Part shown: positions 15,530-24,700 of the stretch, piece after piece
Numbering within the stretch: position 1 is the first letter of the stretch
Layout of the letters: each line of letters begins with the position of its first letter
DNA from: GCA-2731375 sp046582635
Lineage (GTDB): Bacteria > Pseudomonadota > Alphaproteobacteria > GCA-2731375
Reading direction: 5' to 3'
Assembly (NCBI GenBank): GCA_046582635.1
Contig: JAYGEA010000056.1
Location: 1 to 64,000, forward strand
Length of the DNA stretch: 64,000 nucleotides
Program-made: the position numbers and the translations under genes
Notes under the pieces: model-generated
Database searches by the model: none
What the model was told of the DNA's origin: nothing
What the model saw: the letters and a program-made list of their open reading frames with translations, nothing else

Positions 15530-16185
15530 TCGTCCAACGTCCCTCGCCCAACCACGACGGCCGCCCGGCGGGCGGCGCCATCGATATGCTGGTGTTGCAT
15601 TATACCGGGATGCGGACGGCGGAAGAGGCCCTGGCCCGGCTGTGCGATCCGGCGGCAAAGGTCTCGGCCCATTATGTCATCGACGAGGACGGCACGGTAT
15701 CCGCCCTGGTGGCGGAGGGCCGGCGCGCCTGGCACGCGGGCGTGGCCTATTGGGCCCGGCAGAGGGATATCAACGCCTGTTCCATCGGCATCGAATTGGT
15801 CAATCCGGGCCATGAATTCGGCTACCGGGCCTTTCCCGGCGCGCAGCTGGCGGCCCTAGAAACCCTGTGCCTGGAGATCCTGGCCCGCCACCCGATTCCG
15901 CCCCACAGGGTGCTGGGGCATTCGGACGTGGCGCCCGCCCGCAAGGCGGACCCCGGCGAGCTGTTCGACTGGGCCCGGCTGGCACGGGCCGGTATCGGTT
16001 TGTGGCCCGAGCCCGGGCGGGGCGAAGGCGATCTGGCGCGGTTCGGCTATGATACTTCCGAGGGCGCCCATGCCGCCCATGCCGCCACGGCCTTTCAACG
16101 GCACTGGCGCCCCGGCAGGATCGACGGGGTCATGGATGATGAATGCCGCGCCTTGCTGGCCGGATTGCTTGACCTGTTGCCCTGA
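15526..16185 (+). CDS. N-acetylmuramoyl-L-alanine amidase (Amidase_2, AmiD-like)
   Basis: A 219-residue zinc amidase that cleaves the bond between MurNAc and the peptide stem. The Amidase_2 domain holds the zinc-ligand segments LVLHYTGM, HAGVAYW and VLGHSDVAPARKADPG. A C-terminal helical domain (FQRHWRPGRIDGVMDDEC) resembles a peptidoglycan-binding domain. No signal peptide is seen, which fits a cytoplasmic AmpD-like role in recycling as well as AmiD. The start codon is GTG at 15526, overlapping the mobA stop by 4 bases. rnpB follows about 17 bases later. Confidence 0.9.
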   Translation: MIVQRPSPNHDGRPAGGAIDMLVLHYTGMRTAEEALARLCDPAAKVSAHYVIDEDGTVSALVAEGRRAWHAGVAYWARQRDINACSIGIELVNPGHEFGYRAFPGAQLAALETLCLEILARHPIPPHRVLGHSDVAPARKADPGELFDWARLARAGIGLWPEPGRGEGDLARFGYDTSEGAHAAHAATAFQRHWRPGRIDGVMDDECRALLAGLLDLLP

Positions 16186-16201
16186 GAGGGCCATTTTGCA
16201 C

Positions 16202-16645
<444 letters not shown>

Positions 16646-16683
16646 CCTACTTTTCAAGCCAAAATTCCCAAATGTTCGAAAAA

Positions 16684-16698
16684 GAACAAAACTCGAAC
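16684..16698. promoter_or_regulatory. GAAC-N7-GAAC, alphaproteobacterial LexA-type box
   Basis: GAAC at 16684 and GAAC at 16695 are separated by seven bases, which is the inverse form of the GTTC-N7-GTTC box used by alphaproteobacterial LexA. A further GTTC lies at 16674. It also sits inside a 10-bp stem formed by AAATGTTCGA and TCGAACAACATTT. Function unproven; a chance match is possible. Confidence 0.35.
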
Positions 16699-16801
16699 AA
16701 CATTTCGCCTTATTGCGCCACTAGTCTGGTGGGCGAATTGGGCGTGCGCGTTCCTAATCGGCCCGAACAGGACTTGGGGAAGCACTTGTCGTGGTCATGT
16801 T

Positions 16802-16830
16802 TTGACTTTGAAGGTGCTGTTTAATTATTT
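16802..16830 (+). promoter_or_regulatory. Candidate dcw promoter ahead of mraZ
   Basis: TTGACT, a 17-base spacer and TTATTT. The -10-like part overlaps the CtrA-type box at 16821-16835. It is one of few AT-rich stretches in the 346-base gap between rnpB and mraZ. The remainder of that gap shows nothing else I can name apart from the LexA-like box and the TGGG repeats. Confidence 0.35.
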
Positions 16831-16835
16831 GTTAA
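16821..16835. promoter_or_regulatory. CtrA-type binding site upstream of mraZ
   Basis: TTAATTATTTGTTAA is an exact match to the full CtrA motif TTAA-N7-TTAA, 157 bases ahead of the mraZ start. CtrA is the alphaproteobacterial cell-cycle master regulator and is known to bind upstream of division genes in Caulobacter. Overlap with the candidate -10 box would suit repression, but this is inference. Confidence 0.6.
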
Positions 16836-16864
16836 GTCATTGACGGGCATAAAAAGGCATGATA

Positions 16865-16900
16865 TCCCATAAAAACCCATATTGGGTATCGTGGGGTGGG
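16865..16900. promoter_or_regulatory. TGGG repeat cluster, possible MraZ boxes
   Basis: CCCA at 16866 and 16876 (TGGG on the minus strand, period 10) and TGGG at 16883, 16892 and 16897 on the plus strand. MraZ binds TGGGN repeats with a 10-base period ahead of its own gene in other bacteria. The spacing is only partly right on the plus strand, so this is tentative. Confidence 0.35.
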
Positions 16901-16991
16901 CCATGGATTTTATTTGTGGCTTTTATTGGTGGCTTGTCGCCAATCGTCCCCACCCCGATGGCGAGACGTGGTTGAGGTCTGGAGAATTGTC

Positions 16992-17477
16992 GTGGCTTTG
17001 TTTTTGTCGCGGTTTGATAACAAGGTGGACCGGAAGGGACGGGTTTCCGTGCCGGCGTCGTTCCGCGCCGACCTGACCTCGGATGCCTTCGCCGGTGTCG
17101 TCGCCTTCCCCTCGCCCGGCAATCCCGGCAACCCCGGTGCCATCGACGGCTGCGACATCGGGCGCATGAAACAGCTGGCCGATGGCATCGACAGCTTTAA
17201 TCCATTTTCGGCCGAGTACGGCGACCTGGCCACGGCCATCCTGACCAAATCCCACCGCCTGCCCTTTGACGGCGAGGGCCGGATCATCCTGCCGCAACAG
17301 CTGTTGCAGCATGCGGGTATCACCACCATGGCGACCTTCGCGGGCCGGGGCGCCACCTTCCAGATCTGGGCACCCGAGGCCTATGAAGCCTACGAGGTCG
17401 AGGCGACGGAGCGGGCCAGGGAACAGGCCGCCAGGTTCGAGTTGCAGCGCCGGGACATGCTGGAGGCCGGCAAATGA
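16992..17477 (+). CDS. mraZ: Division/cell wall cluster transcriptional regulator MraZ
   Basis: A 161-residue protein with two AbrB-like halves: FLSRFDNKVDRKGRVSVPASF at the N-terminus and SHRLPFDGEGRIILPQQLL near residue 90, as in MraZ, which binds DNA as a ring and represses its own operon. GTG at 16992 is chosen because GGAG lies 7 bases ahead and the family starts at this point; an upstream in-frame GTG at 16896 adds 32 residues with no family counterpart. It is the first gene of the dcw cluster and overlaps rsmH by 4 bases. Confidence 0.94.
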   Translation: MALFLSRFDNKVDRKGRVSVPASFRADLTSDAFAGVVAFPSPGNPGNPGAIDGCDIGRMKQLADGIDSFNPFSAEYGDLATAILTKSHRLPFDGEGRIILPQQLLQHAGITTMATFAGRGATFQIWAPEAYEAYEVEATERAREQAARFELQRRDMLEAGK

Positions 17478-18454
17478 CCGCCCGTCCGCATAAGGCGCGC
17501 CATATCCCGGTCATGGCGGCCGAGGTGATTGCCGGCCTGGCGCCGGTTGACGGCGGCATCTACGTGGACGGCACGTTCGGCGCCGGTGGCTACAGCGAGG
17601 CGATCTTGCAGGCCGCCGACTGCCGTCTGATCGCCTTTGACCGGGACCCGGACGCGGTGGCGGCCGGGGCCGACGCGGTCGCCCGCCATTCCGGCCGCCT
17701 GACCCTGATCCAGGGGCGTTTCAGCCAGATGGCCGAACTGGCGGCGGAGCTGGGCGCCGAACAGGTGCAGGGCGTGACCCTGGATCTGGGCGTCTCATCC
17801 ATGCAGCTGGACCAACCCGAACGGGGGTTTTCCTTCGCCGCCGACGGTCCCCTGGACATGCGCATGTCGCAAAGCGGGGAAAGTGCGGCGGATGTGGTGA
17901 ACAGCCGGGAACAAGATGAGCTGGCGGACATCATTTATCAATTCGGCGAGGAGCGCCGCTCCCGCGCCGTGGCCCGCGCCATTGTACGGGCCCGCCAAAC
18001 GGCGCCGATCGAGCGCACGGCGGCCTTGGCGCAAATCGTGGCAAAAGCGATCGGTGGCGGGGGCCGCATTCATCCCGCCACGCGCACCTTTCAGGCCTTG
18101 CGCATCTATGTGAACGGCGAATTGGACGAGCTGCGCCTTGGTCTGGCGGCTGCCGAGCGTCTGTTGGCGGCGGACGGCTGGCTGGCCGTGGTCTCGTTCC
18201 ATTCCCTGGAAGACCGCGAAGTGAAACAGTTCCTGTCGCTGCGGGCCGGCCTGCGGCCCCAAGGCTCCCGCCACCGCCCACCCAGCAATGACAACCGCGC
18301 CATCACCTTTCGCCTGCCCCGGCGCGGCGCGGTGAAGCCCGGACAGTTGGAAATATCAGCCAACCCCAGGGCCCGCTCGGCCCGGCTGCGGGTGGCCCAG
18401 CGCACGGATGCGTACCTGCCGAGGGATCCACGGACCGGCGGGGTGGCGGCATGA
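17474..18454 (+). CDS. rsmH: 16S rRNA (cytosine(1402)-N(4))-methyltransferase RsmH
   Basis: A 326-residue SAM-dependent methyltransferase (formerly MraW) that modifies C1402 in the ribosomal P site. Visible motifs are HIPVMAAEVI, the SAM motif YVDGTFGAGGYS near residue 35, TLDLGVSSMQLD near residue 98, RTFQALRIYVNGEL, and VVSFHSLEDREVK near residue 240. Length is normal. It overlaps mraZ and ftsL by 4 bases each. Confidence 0.96.
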   Translation: MTARPHKARHIPVMAAEVIAGLAPVDGGIYVDGTFGAGGYSEAILQAADCRLIAFDRDPDAVAAGADAVARHSGRLTLIQGRFSQMAELAAELGAEQVQGVTLDLGVSSMQLDQPERGFSFAADGPLDMRMSQSGESAADVVNSREQDELADIIYQFGEERRSRAVARAIVRARQTAPIERTAALAQIVAKAIGGGGRIHPATRTFQALRIYVNGELDELRLGLAAAERLLAADGWLAVVSFHSLEDREVKQFLSLRAGLRPQGSRHRPPSNDNRAITFRLPRRGAVKPGQLEISANPRARSARLRVAQRTDAYLPRDPRTGGVAA

Positions 18455-18933
18455 GGCGTAGTCTGACCATCGTGGTTTTGTTGCTGGTGCTGGCGGTTTC
18501 CCTGGGCCTGTACCGCCTGGAATCCGAAGTTAAAATTCTCGAGCGCCACTTGGCCAATGCCGCCACCCAGTTGGAGGAAAACCGCCGCAACAACCGCATT
18601 CTGGCGGCTGAATGGAGTTTTCTGAACCAACCCAGCCGCCTGCAGGCCCTGGCCCGGCGGCACCTCGATCTCGGCCACCTGGCCCCCGCGCAGGTGAGCC
18701 GTCTGGCCGAACTGCCACTGAAACCTGCGCCTCGCGATAGTGTCGGCAACCGGGACGGCGACCGGAACAGTGGCCAAAATAGCGGCGGAGCGGCGGCCAT
18801 TCCCAACATTGAACCATCCGGCCAGCCGCCCATCCCCGGGCGGAAGCCGGTCAAGCCAGAAAATAATCGAGACAGGAAACGAAACAAGGGCGGCCGCATC
18901 GTTTTGGCGGACGGCGGGAGGGCGGGGCAATGA
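18451..18933 (+). CDS. ftsL: Cell division protein FtsL
   Basis: A 160-residue bitopic protein with a short cytoplasmic start, one transmembrane helix (IVVLLLVLAVSLGL) and a periplasmic coiled coil (SEVKILERHLANAATQLEEN). It forms a complex with FtsB and FtsQ in the divisome. A basic, Pro/Asn/Gly-rich tail of about 70 residues after the coiled coil makes it longer than E. coli FtsL. Identification rests on topology and position between rsmH and ftsI, since the family is poorly conserved. It overlaps both neighbours by 4 bases. Confidence 0.88.
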   Translation: MRRSLTIVVLLLVLAVSLGLYRLESEVKILERHLANAATQLEENRRNNRILAAEWSFLNQPSRLQALARRHLDLGHLAPAQVSRLAELPLKPAPRDSVGNRDGDRNSGQNSGGAAAIPNIEPSGQPPIPGRKPVKPENNRDRKRNKGGRIVLADGGRAGQ

Positions 18934-20675
18934 CCACCCCCAAGACGCCCGGCGGCGCGCCCCATCTGATCGGCAGCAAGGCCCAGGCCATACAGACCGG
19001 CCGCACGCGGTTATTGACCGTGGCCCTGGTCTTTGCCGTGTGCTTCTTTGTTCTGGCCGGGCGCTTGGTTGAGTTAACGGTCATTCGGGAGCCGGGCAAG
19101 ACCCTGACCTTTGTTCCCGCCGCGCCGACTATATCCACGGCCGGGCGGGCCGATATTCTGGACCGCAACGGTATTCTACTGGCGACAAACCTGATGACCG
19201 CCTCCCTCTACGCCGATGCCAGGGCCGTGCCCGACGGTGCCAAGGCGGCCCAACGGCTGGTCAAGGTGCTGCCGGGATTAAGCCCCGCCACCGTGCGTGA
19301 GCGGCTGGCCACGGGCCGCGCCTTCGTCTGGCTGAAACGTAACCTAACGCCGTCGCAACAGCGGGCGGTCAATGATCTGGGCATTCCGGGCCTGCATTTC
19401 CGCGATGAACAGCGCCGCCTGTATCCCCATGGCGCCTTGGAATCCCACGTGCTCGGGTTCACGGACGTGGATGGCAACGGCATTTCCGGCATTGAAAAAT
19501 TCTTCGATCAGGCCATGCGCGACCGTGGCCCTCAAGGCCGGGCCCTGCAATTGTCCCTCGATGCCCGCGTACAGTACGTCCTGCGCGATGAATTGATGGT
19601 GGCCATGACGCGCTTCCGGGCGGCGGGTGCCGCCGGACTGGTGATGGATGCCAATAACGGCGAAATTCTGGCCCTGATCTCCCTGCCGGATTTCGATCCC
19701 AATCATCCCACGGCGGCGCCCGCGTTGTCCCGCTTCAACCGCGCCACCAAGGGGGTCTATGAACTTGGTTCCGTCTTCAAGGTTCTGACCGTGGCCATGG
19801 CCCTGGACAGCGGCACAACCAAGCTGCGCGGCGGCTATGACGCCACCAAGCCGATCCGGGTGGCGGGCTTTTCCATTCGCGACAGTCACGCCAAGCGGCG
19901 TTGGCTGTCAGTGCCGGAAATTCTGATCTATTCCTCTAACATCGGCGCCGCCAAAATGGCCATGGACCTGGGCCGCGACGGCCAGCGCAAATACCTTGAT
20001 CGTTTTGGTCTGTTGAGCCGGCTGTCTTTGGAACTGCCCGAGGTCGGCGCCCCCATCAGCCCGGCCCGTTGGGGCGATCTTTCCACCATGACCGCCGCTT
20101 ATGGTCATGGCCTGGCGGTCTCGCCCGTACAGTTCGCCTCCGCCTTTGGGGCCATGGTCAATGGCGGCGTCCTGATGCCCGCCACCCTGATCAAGCGGCA
20201 ACCGGGCGAGCGCGCCTTGGGCGTGCAGGTGATCAGCGCGCGGACCTCGAACCAAATGCGCCGGCTGCTTCGCGCCGTGGTGGTAAAAGGCACCGGGCGC
20301 AAGGCCCAGGTGCCGGGCTATCTGGTCGGCGGAAAAACCGGCACGGCGGAAAAGGCGGGCGTCGGCGGCTACCGGCGCAAGGCCCTGATCTCGTCATTCG
20401 TCGCGGCCTTTCCCATGACCAAACCAAGATACGTGGTCTATCTGCTGCTGGATGAACCCCGGGGCGATGCCAAGACCCTCGGTAACGCCGGGGGCGGTTA
20501 CACGGCCGCGCCACTGGTGGGCCGCGTGATAAGGCAAATTGGTCCGATCCTCGGTGTTCGGCCCGTCGATGAAACGGCGGCGGCCGTGCGCCAGGACATG
20601 GCGATGCCCCTATTTAGTCGGAAGCAGTTTAGTCGGAAGTCATTCACGCGGAAGCGGACCAGTGCGGTTAATTGA
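18930..20675 (+). CDS. ftsI: Peptidoglycan D,D-transpeptidase FtsI (PBP3)
   Basis: A 581-residue class B penicillin-binding protein that cross-links septal peptidoglycan. An N-terminal membrane anchor (LLTVALVFAVCFFVLAGRLV) is followed by the pedestal domain (RADILDRNGILLATN) and the transpeptidase domain. The active-site motifs are S-x-x-K in ELGSVFKVLT (near residue 280), S-x-N in IYSSNIGAAK and K-T-G in VGGKTGTAEKA (near residue 470). It overlaps ftsL by 4 bases and murE by 14. Confidence 0.96.
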   Translation: MTTPKTPGGAPHLIGSKAQAIQTGRTRLLTVALVFAVCFFVLAGRLVELTVIREPGKTLTFVPAAPTISTAGRADILDRNGILLATNLMTASLYADARAVPDGAKAAQRLVKVLPGLSPATVRERLATGRAFVWLKRNLTPSQQRAVNDLGIPGLHFRDEQRRLYPHGALESHVLGFTDVDGNGISGIEKFFDQAMRDRGPQGRALQLSLDARVQYVLRDELMVAMTRFRAAGAAGLVMDANNGEILALISLPDFDPNHPTAAPALSRFNRATKGVYELGSVFKVLTVAMALDSGTTKLRGGYDATKPIRVAGFSIRDSHAKRRWLSVPEILIYSSNIGAAKMAMDLGRDGQRKYLDRFGLLSRLSLELPEVGAPISPARWGDLSTMTAAYGHGLAVSPVQFASAFGAMVNGGVLMPATLIKRQPGERALGVQVISARTSNQMRRLLRAVVVKGTGRKAQVPGYLVGGKTGTAEKAGVGGYRRKALISSFVAAFPMTKPRYVVYLLLDEPRGDAKTLGNAGGGYTAAPLVGRVIRQIGPILGVRPVDETAAAVRQDMAMPLFSRKQFSRKSFTRKRTSAVN

Positions 20676-22122
20676 GCTGATGGAGCAAAACATGAGCCAG
20701 GTGGCGGATAGGGAGATTGTTGGGCTGACGGCGGATAGCCGCCAGGTGCGGCCCGGCTATCTGTTCGCCGCCCTGCCCAGCAGCGTCGCCGGCGGCGCCC
20801 TGGACGGCGCCGATTTTGTGGCGGATGCGGTACGCCGGGGCGCGGCGGCCGTCCTGGGGCCGCCCGGTTTGCAGGCCGCGCTAAAATCCTCCATCGACGT
20901 ACCGGTGATCGAGGACCGGGAGCCACGCCGCCGCCTGGCCCTTCTGGCGGCGCGCTTTTTTGCCGCTCAGCCTGAAACAATCGCGGCGGTGACCGGCACC
21001 TCGGGAAAAAGCTCGGTCGTTGATTTCACCCGGCAGATCTGGATGGCCCTGGGCCGCAATGGCGCCTCTCTGGGCACCCTGGGGGTGATTTCGGCCGCCG
21101 GGGAACAGAAACTGGCCCATACCACGCCGGATCCGGTCGTGTTGCACCGGGCCTTGGCGGAGCTTGCGGAACTGGGCATTGATCATCTGGCCCTGGAGGC
21201 CTCCAGCCATGGCCTGGAGCAGCGGCGCCTTGATGGCGTCACGGTCAGGGCGGCGGCTTTTACCAATTTGTCCCGCGACCACCTGGATTATCACGCCGAC
21301 GAAGAACACTACCTCGCCGCCAAGCTGCGCCTGTTCGATAGCGTCATGGCGCGGGGCGGACGGGCGGTGCTGCCGGCCGGCGGCGCGTTAGCTGGCCGTC
21401 TGGCCGCCGCCTGCCAGGAACGCGGCCACCATATTCTGACCTTTGGCGACGCTGGTGATGTGCATGTGCGGCAACGCAAAGTGCGCCCCGACGGTCAACA
21501 ACTGACCATTTCCGCACGGGGCCGCGAGGGGAGCCACGAGGCCCTGATTGATCTGCCCATGATCGGCGCCTTCCAGGCGGAGAATGTATTATGCGCCATT
21601 GCCCTGGTCATGGCCTGCGGCGAAACACCGGATGCGGTATTGGGCGCGGCCGCCAATTTAACCGGTGTGCCCGGCCGCCTGCAGGCGGTCGGCGGCGGCA
21701 TCTATGTGGATTATGCCCACAAACCCGAGGCCTTGCGCGCCGCCATCACCGCCCTGCGGCCCCATGCAGGCGGCCGGTTGATCGTGGTGTTCGGCTGCGG
21801 CGGCGACCGGGACCGGGGCAAGCGCCCGCAGATGGGCCGCATTGCCGCCGAATTGGCGGACAGGGTCGTGGTCACCGATGATAATCCGCGCGGTGAAGAG
21901 CCTGGTTCGATCCGTGGGGAAGTTCTGGTGGGTTGCCCGGACGCGGTCGAGATCGGCGACCGGGCCGAAGCCATCGCCACCGCTATTCATTGGTTGGGTG
22001 CCGGTGACATCCTGTTGATCGCCGGCAAGGGGCACGAAACCGGGCAGGACATCGCCGGCATCGTGCATCCCTTTGATGACGTCGCCGTGGCGACCGAGGT
22101 TTGGCGGGGGATGTCAGCATGA
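20662..22122 (+). CDS. murE: UDP-MurNAc-tripeptide synthetase MurE
   Basis: A 486-residue Mur ligase that adds the third residue to UDP-MurNAc-dipeptide. The GTG at 20662, inside the end of ftsI, gives the usual MurE start (MRLIEL... then GLTADSRQV). The ATP loop reads TGTSGKSSVVDF instead of the usual GTNGKT, and ASSHGLEQRRLDGV follows. The DNPR motif (TDDNPRGEEP) predicts meso-diaminopimelate as substrate, and IAGKGHETGQ is the late motif. It overlaps murF by 4 bases. Confidence 0.95.
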   Translation: MRLIELMEQNMSQVADREIVGLTADSRQVRPGYLFAALPSSVAGGALDGADFVADAVRRGAAAVLGPPGLQAALKSSIDVPVIEDREPRRRLALLAARFFAAQPETIAAVTGTSGKSSVVDFTRQIWMALGRNGASLGTLGVISAAGEQKLAHTTPDPVVLHRALAELAELGIDHLALEASSHGLEQRRLDGVTVRAAAFTNLSRDHLDYHADEEHYLAAKLRLFDSVMARGGRAVLPAGGALAGRLAAACQERGHHILTFGDAGDVHVRQRKVRPDGQQLTISARGREGSHEALIDLPMIGAFQAENVLCAIALVMACGETPDAVLGAAANLTGVPGRLQAVGGGIYVDYAHKPEALRAAITALRPHAGGRLIVVFGCGGDRDRGKRPQMGRIAAELADRVVVTDDNPRGEEPGSIRGEVLVGCPDAVEIGDRAEAIATAIHWLGAGDILLIAGKGHETGQDIAGIVHPFDDVAVATEVWRGMSA

Positions 22123-23606
22123 CCGCATCCGCGCTTTGGCAATCCACCCAGGCAATGGCGGCAACGGGTGGCGTTGCAAATTGCGCTTGGCGGGCCACCG
22201 GCGTTTCCATCGACAGCCGCACGGTGCAGCCAGGCGATTTGTTCGTGGCCATCGAAGGTCCGAATTTCGACGGCCATCAGTTTGTCGCCGATGCCCTGGC
22301 CCGTGGCGCCGTTGCGGCAATGGTCAGCCGGCGGCCCGCTGATCTGGCTGCTGATCTGGCCGCTGATGCGCCGTTGTTGGTGGTGAACGACACCCTGGCC
22401 GGGCTGGAGGCCTTGGGCCTGGCCGCCAGAGCACGCGGCAAGGCCAGAATAGTCGCGGTGACGGGCAGTGTCGGCAAGACCGGCACCAAGGAGGCACTTT
22501 ACCTGGCCCTGTCACGCGGCGCGCCGACCCATGCCTCCAAAGGCAATTTGAACAACCATTGGGGCGCCCCGCTCTCTCTGTCCCGCATGCCGGCTGCCTC
22601 TCAATACGGCATCTTCGAGCTGGGCATGAACCACCCGGGCGAAATCGCGCCGTTGAGCAAGATGGTGCAGCCCCATGTGGCCATCATCACCAATGTGGAG
22701 CCGGTGCATCTGGAATTCTTTTCCTCCCTGAGCCAGATCGCCGATGCCAAGGCCGAGATCTTCGCCGGTCTGCGGCCCGGTGGCGTCGCCATCCTGAACC
22801 GGGACAACGCCCATTTTGACCACTTAGCCGCCGCCGCGAAAGCCGCCGGCGTCGGCCGGGTGATCTCGTTCGGCGCCCATGACGCCGCCGACGCACGTTT
22901 GATCGGCCTGGCCCAGCATCCCACCTGCAACTGTATCTCGGCCGATATAGACGGCCAGGCCGTGACCTACAAGGTCGGCGCGCCGGGCCGTCATTGGGCC
23001 ATCAACAGCCTGGCCGTCCTGGCCGCCGTCCGCGCCCTGGACGCGGACCTAGGGCTAGCCGCCCTGGCCATGGCCGAGGTTGCCCCGCCCAAGGGCCGGG
23101 GTGAACGCCATTGGATCGAAGTTGGCGATGGCAGCCTGTTGGTCATCGATGAAAGTTACAACGCCTCTCCCGTGGCCATGGCCGCCGCCATCGAAACCCT
23201 GGGCGCGGTGGAGATCAATGCCAATGGTGAATTCGGGGAAGATTTCGGGGGCCGGCGCATCGCCGTGCTGGGCGACATGCTGGAGATGGGCCCGACCGCG
23301 CCGCAATTGCACGCCGCCCTGGCCCCGGCCCTGGAAGCCGCCGCCGTCGACCAGGTTCTAGCCTGCGGCCCGCAAATGGCGCACCTGTTCAAAGCGCTGC
23401 CAAAACACATGCGCGGGGCCCATACGACGACATCGGCGGAATTGCTGCCGGCAGTCATGGCCTTGGTAAAGGCCGGCGATACGGTTTTGGTCAAGGGCTC
23501 CCTGGGGCTGAACATGGCGCCCATCGTAACGGCCCTGCGCGGCCTGGGCCCGGAATTCAACGTCAATGGCGCCAATGGCGCAAATAGTTCCGCGGCGAGG
23601 GGATAG
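22119..23606 (+). CDS. murF: UDP-MurNAc-tripeptide-D-Ala-D-Ala ligase MurF
   Basis: A 495-residue Mur ligase that attaches D-Ala-D-Ala to complete the cytoplasmic muropeptide. Motifs: VSIDSRTVQPGDLFVA at the N-terminus, ATP loop VTGSVGKTGTKEAL near residue 113, NLNNHWGAPLSL, FELGMNHPGEI, and VIDESYNASPVAM near residue 345. A late KGSLGLNM segment is typical of MurF. The start ATG at 22119 overlaps murE by 4 bases; mraY follows 3 bases later. Confidence 0.96.
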   Translation: MTASALWQSTQAMAATGGVANCAWRATGVSIDSRTVQPGDLFVAIEGPNFDGHQFVADALARGAVAAMVSRRPADLAADLAADAPLLVVNDTLAGLEALGLAARARGKARIVAVTGSVGKTGTKEALYLALSRGAPTHASKGNLNNHWGAPLSLSRMPAASQYGIFELGMNHPGEIAPLSKMVQPHVAIITNVEPVHLEFFSSLSQIADAKAEIFAGLRPGGVAILNRDNAHFDHLAAAAKAAGVGRVISFGAHDAADARLIGLAQHPTCNCISADIDGQAVTYKVGAPGRHWAINSLAVLAAVRALDADLGLAALAMAEVAPPKGRGERHWIEVGDGSLLVIDESYNASPVAMAAAIETLGAVEINANGEFGEDFGGRRIAVLGDMLEMGPTAPQLHAALAPALEAAAVDQVLACGPQMAHLFKALPKHMRGAHTTTSAELLPAVMALVKAGDTVLVKGSLGLNMAPIVTALRGLGPEFNVNGANGANSSAARG

Positions 23607-23609
23607 GCC

Positions 23610-24698
23610 ATGCTGTTCAATTTACTCTATCCCCTGGCGGAAGATTTCCGGATTTTTAATCTGTTCCGCTACCTCACATTCCGCACCGGGGCGGCCGTCA
23701 TGACGGCGCTGATCATCAGCTTCATCGTCGGCCCGCCGCTGATCCGCTGGCTGCGCAGCAAGCAGGGCCGGGGCCAGCCGATCCGCGATGACGGCCCCGA
23801 ACGCCACATCCTGCAGAAGCAGGGCACGCCGACCATGGGCGGTTTCATGATCCTGCTGGCCCTGTCCGTCTCGACCCTGCTGTGGGCCGATCTTTCCAAC
23901 CACTTCGTCTGGGCCGTGCTGTTGGTCACCGCCGGATTTGGTCTGATCGGCTTTGCCGATGACTATCTGAAAGTGACCCAGGCCAACGTGCGCGGCCTGC
24001 CCGGCAGGTTGAAACTGCTGTTGGAAGTCATCGTCGCGGTCCTTGCGGCTTTTTGGATCATGTCCTATCAGCCCGACAACATGTCCACCCATTTGGCGGT
24101 GCCGTTCCTCAAGGATGTGCTGTTCAATCTCGGTATCTTCTTCGTTCCCTTCGCGGCCCTGGTCATTGTCGGTTCATCGAACTCGGTGAACCTGACGGAC
24201 GGCCTGGACGGCCTGGCCATCGGGCCGCTGATCATTGCCGCCTCCGCCTTCATGCTGATCGCCTATCTGACCGGTAACGTGGTGTTCTCGAGCTACCTGC
24301 AACTGCACACCGTGCCCGGCGCCGGCGAACTGGCGGTTTATTGCGGCGCCCTGGTGGGCGCGGGCCTGGGTTTCCTGTGGTTCAACGCGCCGCCGGCTAT
24401 GGTCTTCATGGGCGACACGGGCAGTCTGTCCCTGGGCGGCGGCCTGGGCGCGGTGGCGGTGGTGACCAAGCATGAGCTGGTGCTGGCCATCATCGGCGGC
24501 CTGTTCGTGCTGGAAACAGTTTCGGTCATTGTGCAGGTGGCCTCGTTTAAAATGACCGGACGCCGGGTTTTTCGCATGGCCCCGCTGCATCATCACTATG
24601 AACAGAAAGGCTGGGCCGAACCCACCATCGTCATCCGTTTCTGGATCATCGCCGTGATCCTGGCCCTGGTCGGCCTGGCCACCTTGAAGCTGCGCTGA
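23610..24698 (+). CDS. mraY: Phospho-MurNAc-pentapeptide transferase MraY
   Basis: A 362-residue integral membrane enzyme with about ten transmembrane helices. It transfers phospho-MurNAc-pentapeptide to undecaprenyl phosphate, forming lipid I. Catalytic motifs are FADDYLKV near residue 115, NSVNLTDGLDGLA near residue 192, MVFMGDTGSLSLGG near residue 266, and the His cluster PLHHHYE near residue 330. It lies 3 bases after murF and 2 before murD. Confidence 0.97.
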   Translation: MLFNLLYPLAEDFRIFNLFRYLTFRTGAAVMTALIISFIVGPPLIRWLRSKQGRGQPIRDDGPERHILQKQGTPTMGGFMILLALSVSTLLWADLSNHFVWAVLLVTAGFGLIGFADDYLKVTQANVRGLPGRLKLLLEVIVAVLAAFWIMSYQPDNMSTHLAVPFLKDVLFNLGIFFVPFAALVIVGSSNSVNLTDGLDGLAIGPLIIAASAFMLIAYLTGNVVFSSYLQLHTVPGAGELAVYCGALVGAGLGFLWFNAPPAMVFMGDTGSLSLGGGLGAVAVVTKHELVLAIIGGLFVLETVSVIVQVASFKMTGRRVFRMAPLHHHYEQKGWAEPTIVIRFWIIAVILALVGLATLKLR

Positions 24699-24700
24699 TC

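Noticed and set aside
18700..18930. Possible separate gene in the FtsL tail
   Set aside because: The tail continues in frame from the FtsL coiled coil with no start signal; treated as a long disordered tail.
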